Below are positions 17,304 through 26,425 of a stretch of 64,000 bases of DNA, in pieces. The position numbers and the translations under genes are program-made. This DNA is from Methanobacterium_D sp040373355 (GTDB lineage: Archaea; Methanobacteriota; Methanobacteria; Methanobacteriales; Methanobacteriaceae). Location: NCBI RefSeq assembly GCF_047495555.1, contig NZ_CP166866.1, forward strand, positions 1,462,001-1,526,000. The letters are read 5' to 3'. The stretch's first letter is position 1. The number at the start of each line of letters is the position of its first letter. The notes beneath the pieces are model-generated. The model was not told where the DNA came from, did no database searches, and worked only from the letters and a program-made list of their open reading frames with translations.

Positions 17304-18632
17304 TTATTCTTTGGATGAATTAGATTTTAAAAAATACTGCTCCCCAATAAAAATTATAATAATGGCTATTATAGCAAGAATAACAATTAAGATGTCTTTT
17401 TCAATCTTAATCCAGATGAAAGCGCTTAAAGCAATAATATCCAGTACAATAGATGCAGTAATGATAGAAGCTCTTGCATTAATATCTTTTCTAATTTGTC
17501 TTAATACTCCCCACTGGAAAATGATATCCATAACCAGATAAAAAATGGCCCCAATAGATGCAATTCGGCTTAAATCAAATAATATAGTTAATATTGAGCC
17601 TATAATCAATAGATAAACAAGCATATGTTTCTGTATTCTTCCTTTCATGCCCAAATGACTGTGAGGAATTAATTTCATTTTTGAAAGCATAGCGGTCAAA
17701 CGGGAGACAGCAAATAAACTTCCAATACATACAGTGACAGTGGCTAAAATGGCAATTCCCACTGTAAACCACAAACCATATACTCCCAAAGTAGGGCTTG
17801 CAGCTGCTGCAAGGGCATAATCTTTTGCTGCAACTATCTCAGGCACAGAAAGGCTATTTGACACTGCCAGGGCTATAAATAAATATAGTACTGCTAATAT
17901 GGCAATGGAAATAATAATTGCTCTACCAATATTCTTGTGAGGTTTCACAATTTCTGCACCGCTATTTGTAATTGTAGTAAAACCTTTAAAACTTAATAGG
18001 GCCAGAGCAAATGAAGCAGCAAGTCCTAATCCTGACTGAGTTGGTATAGTTTCAGGTGCAACTCCTAAAGAAAAAGTTTCAGGAGTAATTCCTAAAGAAA
18101 AACCTGCTGCTATTAATGCTGCAAAAGAAAAAATAGAAAGTCCAACTATTTTAACTAAAGAAATTGCAGAAGTAAAAGTTTGTATAATATAATTTTTAGA
18201 TACATTGACCAGAAATGCAAAAATAAGTAGGCCCACTCCAAGTGCAGGTACGAGCCAGCTTTCGGGACCTATATTGAAAAGCTGGAGTGTGTATGTTCCA
18301 AATGTACGGGCTATCAGGCTTTGAGAAAGTACCATAGAAGAAGCCATTAAAAGGGCAGATGATGCTGTAATTGTCCCTTTCCCATAGACTTTTACAAAAA
18401 ACATTCCAATCCCTCCAGCTGATGGATAAGAATTGGACATTTTTATATAAGCATAGGCACTGCATGCTGCAATGATGGCTCCTCCTATATATGAGAAGGT
18501 CAATAAATTCCCAGCAAGTTCTGCTACCTGGCCGATTACTGCAAAAATAGCAGCTCCAAGCATTACTCCTGTTCCCATTCCAACAGCACCCCAGAGAGTG
18601 ATGCTTCCTTCTTTATAATCTTTTTGATCCAT
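17304..18632 (-). CDS. APC-family amino acid/polyamine permease
   Basis: A permease of about 442 residues with twelve predicted transmembrane helices. The first helix carries the APC motif GAVGMGTGVMLGAAIFAVIG, which binds the substrate backbone in this family; helix VI has SFKGFTTITNSGAEI. Substrate is not predictable. The start is taken at ATG 18632 (DQKDYKEGSITLWG), ten codons inside a frame that opens with a TTG at 18662; neither has a convincing ribosome site. No biosynthetic neighbours hint at the substrate. Confidence 0.88.
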   Translation of the reverse strand: MDQKDYKEGSITLWGAVGMGTGVMLGAAIFAVIGQVAELAGNLLTFSYIGGAIIAACSAYAYIKMSNSYPSAGGIGMFFVKVYGKGTITASSALLMASSMVLSQSLIARTFGTYTLQLFNIGPESWLVPALGVGLLIFAFLVNVSKNYIIQTFTSAISLVKIVGLSIFSFAALIAAGFSLGITPETFSLGVAPETIPTQSGLGLAASFALALLSFKGFTTITNSGAEIVKPHKNIGRAIIISIAILAVLYLFIALAVSNSLSVPEIVAAKDYALAAAASPTLGVYGLWFTVGIAILATVTVCIGSLFAVSRLTAMLSKMKLIPHSHLGMKGRIQKHMLVYLLIIGSILTILFDLSRIASIGAIFYLVMDIIFQWGVLRQIRKDINARASIITASIVLDIIALSAFIWIKIEKDILIVILAIIAIIIIFIGEQYFLKSNSSKE

Positions 18633-18820
18633 TGCTATAGCCAACCATTTTAACCGATTCAATCTGTATCTATGCCCTTATTTTTTCAAATGAAAGTATC
18701 TATTAATTTATTTTTTTTAATAATTAAATTTTATTACAAAGAATGAGGTAATGTAATAATCTTAAATGGGGAATAGAAAAAAAATGGAAACTTAAAAAAG
18801 AGGAAAAGGAGAAGATTTAG

Positions 18821-18931
18821 ATGTGAGAATGTGGAATATTTGTAGAAGAACCTTATGGTTGTGATGAATATGCAATAGTATGTATCAGCAATCAATGAAA
18901 AGATAGAGATGGAATTAAAATATCCATTTAA
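18821..18931 (+). other. Short frame with Shine-Dalgarno and two in-frame TGA codons
   Basis: AAAAGGAG sits nine bases before ATG 18821. The frame then reads TGA, ECGIFVEEPYGCDEYAIVCI, SNQ, TGA, KDRDGIKISI and ends at TAA 18929-18931. The body is acidic with three cysteines and looks like real protein. If both TGA codons were once TGG or CGA, this would be a 36-residue protein. It is most simply a recently inactivated small gene. The remaining bases of the 18633-19102 gap show nothing else. Confidence 0.35.
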
Positions 18932-19102
18932 TACTTAAATTAAACATTTTTTGAAATTGTAAGCTTTAGATTATTTATTTTTAAAATTTAATTGTAATTA
19001 TTTAAATAAGTAATAAATTTTATTAATTATGTATTATAAAATAGTATCTAAATCTGAATTATTCTATCAAATTTTAAATATTAATCAAATAATGGTGCTC
19101 TA

Positions 19103-20338
19103 ATGAATGATCCCAATGTAATCTTAGTATTAATTATGGGGGCTATCTTAGCTGCTGGTCTTTTATCTTCACTTATTAAAGAGAGTTTTTCTCCCTCAAT
19201 TCCTTTATTAATGCTTATTTTTGGGATAATCATTGGCCCCATTGGATTTAATGCAATAAATATAGGTACAAATTATCAACTTGTAGAAGAAGCAACACGT
19301 ATTACTCTTGCAATTTCCTTAATGGGTGTAGCTTTACGAATCCCAAGGACTTTTACACCTAAAAACTGGAAATCGATTGCTGTTGTATTGCTATTAGTTA
19401 TGCCGTTAATGTTTTTAAGCAGTGGAATACTCGTTTATTTTATTATTGGTTTGCCATTAGGGATAGCTATGTTGATAGGGGCAGCAGTTACACCTACTGA
19501 CCCTGTAGTTGCTTCATCTATTGTAACAGGAAAATTTGCTGAAAATAAAATATCTAAAAGGATACGTCATTTTATTTCAGTAGAATCCGGGGCAAATGAT
19601 GGTCTAGCATTGCCCTTTGTTTTGTTGGTAATTTTCTTTCTAGAGCATTCACATAACCTCTTTCAAAAATGGATTTTTGAAGCAGTATTATACGAGGTAG
19701 GAGTTGCTCTTTTATTAGGATTGTTAATAGGTATTATTGCAGGATATCTGCTAAAAATAGCAGAAGATAAAAAAATAATTGAACAGATAAATTTTTTAAG
19801 TTACACACTTGCTATTTCACTTCTAACAGTAGGTATTGGGGCCTTAATTAATGTAGACGGAATTTTCGCTGTTTTTATTGCAGGTTTAGCATTTGATCAG
19901 GTAATTAAAGGTAAAGAAAGAGCTGAAGAAGAAAAATTCCAGGAATCAATTAACCGGTTTTTTGTCCTTCCGATATTCATTTTAATCGGTGCTACTATTC
20001 CCGGGGGTGCTTGGTTTAATTTAGGAGGGGTAGGGGTAATTCTATGTGTTGCTATTTTACTTTTTAGAAGACTTCCATTTATATTAGCATTAAAACCATT
20101 TATGGGAACACTTAAAGATTATAAGGATGCTCTCTTTGTGGGCTGGTTTGGACCAATTGGGGTCGCTGCAGTCTATTACTTGAGCTTTTCATTGAATAAG
20201 CTTGGAATACCTCAAGTATGGGAAATCGGGACATTAATTATATTTTCTTCAATTTTAGTCCATGGAATTACTGCCTCACCGATAACAAGACTTTATCACA
20301 AGAGAGAAGATAAAAAAAATAATTTAGTTTCGGTGTAA
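19103..20338 (+). CDS. NhaP-type Na+/H+ antiporter (CPA1 family)
   Basis: A 411-residue membrane protein with about twelve to thirteen helices. The CPA1 signatures are present: GAAVTPTDPVVASSIV in helix V and RHFISVESGANDGLALPFV in helix VI, where the NDG aspartate takes part in ion binding. The polar tail is short, without a TrkA or CNBD regulatory domain. It should exchange Na+ or K+ for H+ across the cell membrane, relevant to sodium-dependent methanogenesis. The ATG at 19103 has GGTG nine bases upstream. Confidence 0.9.
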   Translation: MNDPNVILVLIMGAILAAGLLSSLIKESFSPSIPLLMLIFGIIIGPIGFNAINIGTNYQLVEEATRITLAISLMGVALRIPRTFTPKNWKSIAVVLLLVMPLMFLSSGILVYFIIGLPLGIAMLIGAAVTPTDPVVASSIVTGKFAENKISKRIRHFISVESGANDGLALPFVLLVIFFLEHSHNLFQKWIFEAVLYEVGVALLLGLLIGIIAGYLLKIAEDKKIIEQINFLSYTLAISLLTVGIGALINVDGIFAVFIAGLAFDQVIKGKERAEEEKFQESINRFFVLPIFILIGATIPGGAWFNLGGVGVILCVAILLFRRLPFILALKPFMGTLKDYKDALFVGWFGPIGVAAVYYLSFSLNKLGIPQVWEIGTLIIFSSILVHGITASPITRLYHKREDKKNNLVSV

Positions 20339-20436
20339 TGTTTCACTTTTTAGTTTTAAATAATAATCATTACATAAAATATATTACAATTTTCTTATAA
20401 AAATTAAATTTTTGATGTTAAATAGGAGGAATTAAC

Positions 20437-20991
20437 ATGGCTTTATTTGAAGCATTATGGTATTTCCAAAGTTGGAGTGATGTTTTAAGGATAGTAATAG
20501 TCGGAGTACCAATGTACTTTATTTTAATTCTTATGTTACGTATTTCTGGTAAACGTACGCTTTCAAAGATGAATCAATTTGATTTTGTTATAACTATTGC
20601 TTTTGGATCAACTATTGCAACGATTTTACTTAATACTAGTGTTTCACTTGTGGAAGGTCTAACTGCCCTTGCACTTTTAATTTTCTTACAATTTGTTGTT
20701 ACATGGTCATCAGTAAGATCTATAAAACTGGATAAACTGGTAAAATCCGAACCTAAACTTCTTTTTTATCAGGGAAATTTTCTTAAGAAAGCTATGAAAT
20801 CAGAGAGAGTAACAGAATCTGAAATTTATGAATCTATGAGGAATATGGGTATAACTAGCATTGAAGAAGTTGATACAGTAGTCCTTGAAACTACAGGGTC
20901 ATTAAGTATAATATCTCATATTAAACCAGATAAAACACCTCCAACCCTTAATGTTAGACTTCCATCACAAATTGAAAAACCAGAAAAATAA
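20437..20991 (+). CDS. DUF421 (YetF-type) membrane protein
   Basis: A 184-residue protein with three transmembrane helices in the first 90 residues and a soluble C-terminal DUF421 domain. The family motif SGKRTLSKMNQFDFVITIAF is clear, and the C-terminal part shows MRNMGITSIEEVDTVVLETT. In Bacillus the YetF/YdfS group sits in the spore membrane, but archaeal copies have no known role. An AGGAGG site is seven bases before the ATG. It lies 98 bases behind the antiporter gene and may be co-transcribed. Confidence 0.88.
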   Translation: MALFEALWYFQSWSDVLRIVIVGVPMYFILILMLRISGKRTLSKMNQFDFVITIAFGSTIATILLNTSVSLVEGLTALALLIFLQFVVTWSSVRSIKLDKLVKSEPKLLFYQGNFLKKAMKSERVTESEIYESMRNMGITSIEEVDTVVLETTGSLSIISHIKPDKTPPTLNVRLPSQIEKPEK

Positions 20992-21128
20992 TTTATTTTT
21001 CTTATTTAACTCATAATCCCTTATATTAAACTATTTTATTGCAAATTAAATTAAAAATTAAAACTGAACTCATTTTATTTTTATTGGGATAGTAATTTAT
21101 ATATTACTTGTTTAATAAATAATATTAA

Positions 21129-21203
21129 TGTGTTAAGTTTCATATAACTAATTTTTTCATAGTTTTGGAGTCTTAACACAATGAAGTTTGGAAGTAAAAC
21201 TTC
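21129..21203 (+). promoter_or_regulatory. Two stem-loops in the leader of the PRC-barrel gene
   Basis: TGTGTTAAG at 21129-21137 pairs perfectly with CTTAACACA at 21172-21180 and encloses a smaller AACTA/TAGTT stem. A second hairpin, GAAGTTT/AAACTTC with a seven-base loop, fills 21183-21203, ending 30 bases before the start codon at 21234. The long inverted repeat could be an operator or an RNA leader structure. Confidence 0.45.
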
Positions 21204-21233
21204 TATAGATTGTAAATTCAGGAGTGGTAAAAA

Positions 21234-21467
21234 ATGAATGCAAAAGATCTGGAAGGAAAAGACATTATTGATGCAGAAGGAAATAAAGTGGGAGAAGTAG
21301 ATGGTATTGAAATAGACACAAACAAAAATACTGTAGTTGGAATAATAGCAAATGATGCCAGCATCTCAGCCAAATTAGGAATGGGTGAATCAAGAATAAT
21401 TCCAGTAGATAAAATTCAAGCTTTAGGCGAAAAAGTATTATTAAAAAGAATGGAACGCCAAATGTGA
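21234..21467 (+). CDS. PRC-barrel domain protein
   Basis: A 77-residue single-domain PRC-barrel protein: NAKDLEGKDIIDAEGNKVGE begins the barrel, and the C-terminal part has SRIIPVDKIQALGEKVLLK. Such domains in archaea are small adaptors linked to RNA metabolism and division; the partner here is unknown. AGGAGTGG precedes the ATG. It lies 45 bases ahead of the blue-copper gene, so the two may be transcribed together, although nothing in their sequences links their functions. Confidence 0.88.
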   Translation: MNAKDLEGKDIIDAEGNKVGEVDGIEIDTNKNTVVGIIANDASISAKLGMGESRIIPVDKIQALGEKVLLKRMERQM

Positions 21468-21512
21468 TAGTTAGATATTAATAGTGTTTAAATATTAAAT
21501 GGAAGTGAAAAA

Positions 21513-21935
21513 ATGAATAAAAGGCTTCTAACCTTAATTGTGGCGATAATTATTATAATTATAGCTGCTGTGGCTATTTATTCCATAACACGTCCAGAAG
21601 AACCTGTTCAAAATAATCAAACAGCTCCTGTTATTCAAAATATAACCCAAAATGAAACTAATAATCAGACTAATCAAACAGTAAGTCCTAATACAGTTTT
21701 AATTCAAAACGATAGATTTAATCCCCAAAATCTAACTGTTAAAACAGGTACTACAGTCCAATGGATAAATAGAGATTCAACTCAGCATCAAGTGGTTAGT
21801 GATTCTGGAACATTCCAAAGCCCGGTTTTAAGTAATGGAGGTTCATATAACTTCTTCTTTGCCCAACCTGGTGTTTATGGTTATCGCTGTGGAATACACC
21901 CTGCTGAAATAGGTGTGATAACCGTTAGAGATTAA
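21513..21935 (+). CDS. Membrane-anchored blue-copper (cupredoxin) domain protein
   Basis: A 140-residue protein with one N-terminal transmembrane helix (5-25), an Asn/Thr/Gln-rich linker with several NxT sequons (34-58), and a cupredoxin domain (60-140). Likely copper ligands are His92 (STQHQVV), Cys126 and His129 (YRCGIHP). The usual axial Met six residues after the Cys is Glu132 here. The domain should face outside the membrane, where it could bind copper or carry electrons. GGAAG precedes the ATG. Function in a strict anaerobe is unknown. Confidence 0.85.
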   Translation: MNKRLLTLIVAIIIIIIAAVAIYSITRPEEPVQNNQTAPVIQNITQNETNNQTNQTVSPNTVLIQNDRFNPQNLTVKTGTTVQWINRDSTQHQVVSDSGTFQSPVLSNGGSYNFFFAQPGVYGYRCGIHPAEIGVITVRD

Positions 21936-21969
21936 AAATTCAAATTTTTTTATTTTTTTTGATTTAAAG

Positions 21970-22962
21970 TTATAGGTTTAAGGTTCTCTGGAATGTAATT
22001 ATTCCATATAAAATAATTAGAAGCAAAAACCACATGATTAGAGATCTTCTCCGCATTATTTTCGCATTTACTGCTGCTTTATCTTCCCATGGCTCTATTT
22101 TCTGCACCATAAATGATACTGTCGCAGTAAGATTAATACACACAAAATTGACCGAAAACAATAATATTGCACCAAAAGCAAGAATATAATTTCCAGATCC
22201 AACCAGAAGACCAAAAGCAGCAAGGGGTGGCAAAAGAGCTACTGCAATCATAACTCCAACAAAAGCACTGGTTAATCCGCTTGTTACAGCAAGTGAACCA
22301 GCTAGTCCAGATGCTAATGCTAAAAAGAAACTTCCTCTGGCTACATCAGTTCTTAAAACTATAGATGGATTTTGAGGATTAACAGTAAAGATTATTCCCA
22401 GGATTATTGAAATTATCGATGCAATTAAAATTCCTACTAGATTAGTTTTTATAGCTTTATAAGCAAATTCCCTGTTTCCCATAACATTTGCCAATGATAA
22501 CCCAATACTTGGGCCAATCAAGGGCGTAATTATCATAGCCCCAATTATAACTGCTACATCATCATTAATAAGGCCTATAGAAGCAACAAAAGCTGATGCA
22601 GCCACCAATATCATGTATATTTTTGAAAGTTCGCTCATTTCAGATACTTTTGCATATATCTCTTCTCTGCTAATCCTTCCCTCTTGATCATCTTTTTGCT
22701 TAGTTTTTTGATCTTCAGGAAGTGGTATAACCGCATCTACAGGAATAATAATTATTCTAAAATATTCAAGTTTGGAATACTTTTTTTGCAAATCTTCCAT
22801 TAATTCTTCATTTTTATCCTGTTCAACAATTATATTAAATTTTAAGTGCTTTTCGGAGGATTCATCATACTCATAATCCATAACATCAAATTTTTTTAAC
22901 AATTCTTCAGTTTCTTCTTTTTTATCTTTAGGTAAAATAACCTCAATTAATTGAAATGCCAT
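21970..22962 (-). CDS. DUF389 family membrane protein
   Basis: About 330 residues. The N-terminal 110 residues are soluble and charged; the rest has six to seven transmembrane helices. The DUF389/TIGR00341 signature is present as GAMIITPLIGPSIGLSLANV, with a further glycine-rich helix ASGLAGSLAVTSGLTSAFVG and VGVMIAVALLPPLAAFGLLV. No transport substrate is established for the family. The ATG at 22962 is chosen over a TTG three codons upstream, though neither has a good ribosome site. It converges with the blue-copper gene with only 34 bases between stops. Confidence 0.85.
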   Translation of the reverse strand: MAFQLIEVILPKDKKEETEELLKKFDVMDYEYDESSEKHLKFNIIVEQDKNEELMEDLQKKYSKLEYFRIIIIPVDAVIPLPEDQKTKQKDDQEGRISREEIYAKVSEMSELSKIYMILVAASAFVASIGLINDDVAVIIGAMIITPLIGPSIGLSLANVMGNREFAYKAIKTNLVGILIASIISIILGIIFTVNPQNPSIVLRTDVARGSFFLALASGLAGSLAVTSGLTSAFVGVMIAVALLPPLAAFGLLVGSGNYILAFGAILLFSVNFVCINLTATVSFMVQKIEPWEDKAAVNAKIMRRRSLIMWFLLLIILYGIITFQRTLNL

Positions 22963-23267
22963 ATTTATCAATAATATATTTGCTTATTAATACTAATAAC
23001 TTTAATGAGTAATATCAATAAATTTAGTTCCAAAAGCTAGTTTTACATTAATGGCAGTAATTACTATTGTCATGGCTTTTAATTCAAAGTTTTTAAGGAT
23101 TAGAGAATGAATAAAAAATTGATTAAATATATTATTACTTTTTGGTTAAATTATTATATTTCTTTTAACTAATATTAAACTGGGAAATTAAAATTTATAG
23201 AAATTAGAATAATTGTCATTTTTGGCCACACAAGTCCCAAAATTCATATGATTACAATCCAAATGAA

Positions 23268-23452
23268 TAATTATTTACAGTAAGAAAAGCAGTTTTTGGA
23301 GTTAATCAAGAGTCTATTCCACATAAAGTAAGTGATACGGGAACCTTGAGAATAATGCGTTAGAGCAAGAAATAGTTTCTATTATCCTTTTATCAGCGAT
23401 AGCCAGTGAAATAATTGTTTATAAACATGGACAAAAACGCTTTAATATCTAA
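23268..23452 (+). pseudogene. Frameshifted gene remnant
   Basis: One frame after TAA 23268-23270 reads LFTVRKAVFGVNQESIPHKV then SDTGTLRIMR and stops. The next frame continues from the same point with NLENNALEQEIVSIILLSAI then ASEIIVYKHGQKRFNI and a TAA at 23450-23452. Joining them near 23340 gives one smooth protein tail of about 60 residues, so a single-base indel probably broke the gene. There is no start codon. I cannot name the parent. The gap 22963-23267 shows nothing else. Confidence 0.5.
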
Positions 23453-23475
23453 AATAAGATGCTAGGAGGATTTTT

Positions 23476-23556
23476 ATGGATAGGGTATTATTACTGGGGA
23501 TACTTGTATTAATCATCTCATTGATATTTTTAGGGATTTTAATAGTTCAAATATAA
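23476..23556 (+). CDS. 26-residue single-helix membrane peptide
   Basis: ATG 23476 has a full AGGAGG eight bases... that is, GCTAGGAGGATTTTTATG, the best ribosome site in this region. The frame encodes MDRVLLLGILVLIISLIFLG followed by ILIVQI and a TAA. It is almost pure transmembrane helix with a charged DR at the start, like known small membrane proteins that regulate larger partners. It lies 24 bases after a decayed gene and 190 bases before a histidine kinase. Function unknown. Confidence 0.55.
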   Translation: MDRVLLLGILVLIISLIFLGILIVQI

Positions 23557-23749
23557 TGGCTAATTGAAAAAAGACAAAAAAGATACTATTTATTTTAACC
23601 GCATCCAACTATCTAACATCGGAAATATATATTAAGTACTGTAAATACCGCTTCTATTTTTATTTAAAATTAATAGCAATTTATTTTACATTGATTAATT
23701 ATATAGTTATATAGTAATTTTTATTAATTTCCTATTTGGGGACAATTTA

Positions 23750-26212
23750 ATGGAAGATTCAGAAAATAAATTCCGTGAAATCTTTGAAAAATCACCCATA
23801 GGTATTCTATTTTTTGACAAAGAGGGTAAATTAACTGATGCTAACCAATCAACATTAAAAATTGCAGGAGTACCTTCACTAAATGATGTTATAGGGCTTA
23901 ATATATTCGACGATGTTAATATTGGTTCTGTAAAGGATGAAGTGCTTGAAAGAGGCCATGTTAAACTTCAAGCCCCATTTGATTTTGATAACTTTAAAAA
24001 ATTAGGTGTTTATAATCCTACCCGTTCTGGAATTGCTTGGATTGAGTTAACTATTTCTATCATTGATTCTGGATTTTTAGGACAAATCGAAGATATTACA
24101 GAACAAAAAAAAGCTGAAGAGCTATTCCATAAAGAAATAGAAAGGGAAAGTTTCCTGCTTGAGCTTTATAAGATAGCTCCTGAGCTTTCAGATAAAGAAC
24201 TCTATGATTGTGCACTGGATCATGCAGTTAGTCTTACAGATAGTACTATTGGATTTTTGCATTTAATTTCTGATGACCAGAAAAATATTATTTTAGATAC
24301 TTGGAATAATGAAGCTTTGAAGAATTGTAAAACTTCATTTAAAGCTCATTATCCTATTGAAGAGGCAGGTAATTGGACTGACTGCATAAAAGTAAAAGGA
24401 CCTGTTGTTTATAATGATTTCAAAAACTCCCCTAATCAAAAAGGACAGCCAGAAGGACATATACCTATAAAACGGTTTATAAGTATCCCAGTATTTAATG
24501 AGGATAAAACTAGGTTTATTTTTGGTGTTGGAAATAAGATAGAAGAATACGATGACCACGATGTACTTCAAATCCAATCAGTGGCTAATGAATTGTACAG
24601 GATTATGAAACAGCGTCAGTCGGATCAAGCATTAAAAGAAGCCCATGATACTTTAGAAAAGACCGTTAAGGAACGTACATATGAACTTGAAAGGGCCTAT
24701 AAATCGCTGAAAGAGAGTGAAGAGAAGTTCCGTTTGATTTTTGATGAAGCCGAAGATTCAATAGTACTAAATGAAATGATGGAAGGTGGATTACCTGGAA
24801 AAATAATTGAGGCTAATAAATCAACCACTAAAAGATTGGGTTATACAAAAGAAGAATTATTAAATATGTCACCTGCAGATATTGTTGCTCCTGAGAAACG
24901 TGCTGAAATGGTCAAAAATGCAGAAATAATTAGAAAAAAAGGAAATGCAATTTTCGAGAACGTTCATATTACTAAAGATGGAAGGAAAATACCTGTTGAG
25001 GTTAATAATCATTTAATTAATTTTAGAGGTAAAAAAACTTTTCTTACCATTGTTCGTGACATTACAGTTCGAAAAGAGATGGAAAAGCGATTAAAAGAAA
25101 CAATACAAGAATTGAAAGAAAGTGAAATTAAATATCGTACATTGTATAAAACAGCTCCAATTGGTATTTTCCATTCAACAAGTGAAGGTAAGTTTATTGA
25201 TGTTAATCCCGAGCTTGCAAGGCTTTTAGGTTTTAGTTCTCCAGATAAATTAATTTCTACTGTTAATGAAACCTCACTTAATAGTATATATGTAAATCCT
25301 AATTCTAGAATTCAAATAATAAAAAAAGCTATTAAAACAGATGATTGGGTTAGAACTGAAGAGCAATATTTACGTAAAGATGGTGAAATAATAATTGGAA
25401 ATCTTGCCATTAGATGTATTGGAAAACAATATAATGATAATTACTTATTAGAGGGTTTTGTAGAAGATATTACAAGTCGTAAAAATGCAGAGGAGGAGTT
25501 AAAAAAGTTAATATTGGAGTTAGGACGTTCAAATAAGGAATTAGAGCAATTTGCTTATGTTGCAAGCCATGATCTTCAAGAGCCATTAAGGACTATTGCC
25601 AGTTTTACTCAGCTCCTTGAGAGGCGTTATAAAGGTCAGTTTGATAGTGACGCTGATGAATTTATGGATTATATTTCAGAAGCTGCTATTCGAATGAAAA
25701 ATCAAATTCAAGGATTACTTGAATATTCACGTGTTGCAACCAAAGTAAATGAATTTAAACAAGTAGATACTAACAAAATTTTAAATCAAACTATTAATAG
25801 TCTAAATATATTGATAAAAGAGTCTAAAGCAAAAGTAACTTATGATGAACTTCCATGCGTATTAGGTGATGCAGGACAGTTACAAAGAGTCTTTCAGAAT
25901 CTTATTTCAAATGCTATTAAGTTTAGAAAGCATGAAGAGCAATTGAAAATCCATATATCATCAATTAAAGATGAAAAGAATAATGAATATGTATTTAATG
26001 TTTCTGATAACGGTATTGGAATAGAAGAACAATATATGGAACGTATATTTGTAATATTCCAACGTTTACACACTCGAGATGTATATAGGGGAACAGGAAT
26101 TGGATTATCAATAGTTAAAAGGATTATTGAAAGGCATGGTGGTCGTATTTGGGTTGAATCCTCGTTAGGTAAAGGTTCAACTTTTTATTTCACTATTCCA
26201 ATAAGTAATTAA
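23750..26212 (+). CDS. Soluble PAS-GAF-PAS-PAS sensor histidine kinase
   Basis: An 820-residue cytoplasmic kinase. Domain order: PAS (1-120, FREIFEKSPIGILFFDKEGK), GAF_2-type domain (about 135-290, with SLTDSTIGFLHLISDD), coiled coil (290-325), PAS (325-440), PAS (455-580), then HisKA with SHDLQEPLR (His607) and HATPase with NLISNAIKF, DNGIGI and GTGIGLSI. A GGGG site precedes the ATG. The first PAS is a close paralogue of the one in the kinase at 4.6-7.0 kb. The degenerate receiver gene follows on the other strand, so no matching regulator is obvious. Confidence 0.9.
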   Translation: MEDSENKFREIFEKSPIGILFFDKEGKLTDANQSTLKIAGVPSLNDVIGLNIFDDVNIGSVKDEVLERGHVKLQAPFDFDNFKKLGVYNPTRSGIAWIELTISIIDSGFLGQIEDITEQKKAEELFHKEIERESFLLELYKIAPELSDKELYDCALDHAVSLTDSTIGFLHLISDDQKNIILDTWNNEALKNCKTSFKAHYPIEEAGNWTDCIKVKGPVVYNDFKNSPNQKGQPEGHIPIKRFISIPVFNEDKTRFIFGVGNKIEEYDDHDVLQIQSVANELYRIMKQRQSDQALKEAHDTLEKTVKERTYELERAYKSLKESEEKFRLIFDEAEDSIVLNEMMEGGLPGKIIEANKSTTKRLGYTKEELLNMSPADIVAPEKRAEMVKNAEIIRKKGNAIFENVHITKDGRKIPVEVNNHLINFRGKKTFLTIVRDITVRKEMEKRLKETIQELKESEIKYRTLYKTAPIGIFHSTSEGKFIDVNPELARLLGFSSPDKLISTVNETSLNSIYVNPNSRIQIIKKAIKTDDWVRTEEQYLRKDGEIIIGNLAIRCIGKQYNDNYLLEGFVEDITSRKNAEEELKKLILELGRSNKELEQFAYVASHDLQEPLRTIASFTQLLERRYKGQFDSDADEFMDYISEAAIRMKNQIQGLLEYSRVATKVNEFKQVDTNKILNQTINSLNILIKESKAKVTYDELPCVLGDAGQLQRVFQNLISNAIKFRKHEEQLKIHISSIKDEKNNEYVFNVSDNGIGIEEQYMERIFVIFQRLHTRDVYRGTGIGLSIVKRIIERHGGRIWVESSLGKGSTFYFTIPISN

Positions 26213-26425
26213 ATATTAAAATTCTTAATCTTCCCTCTTAAATATGCGACCTTGTGGCTAAATATATTCAGACTTAACAATATCACACTATAATTTCTTT
26301 TGTAGTAAAAAATAAGAAATATTGCTGAAATTTGAAAAGTAAACCACTATTATAAATCAATTTATTTTCTTATTCTGAGATTTAAGATTAATTTACTATT
26401 TTGATTATGGATTTTGTTATATATC

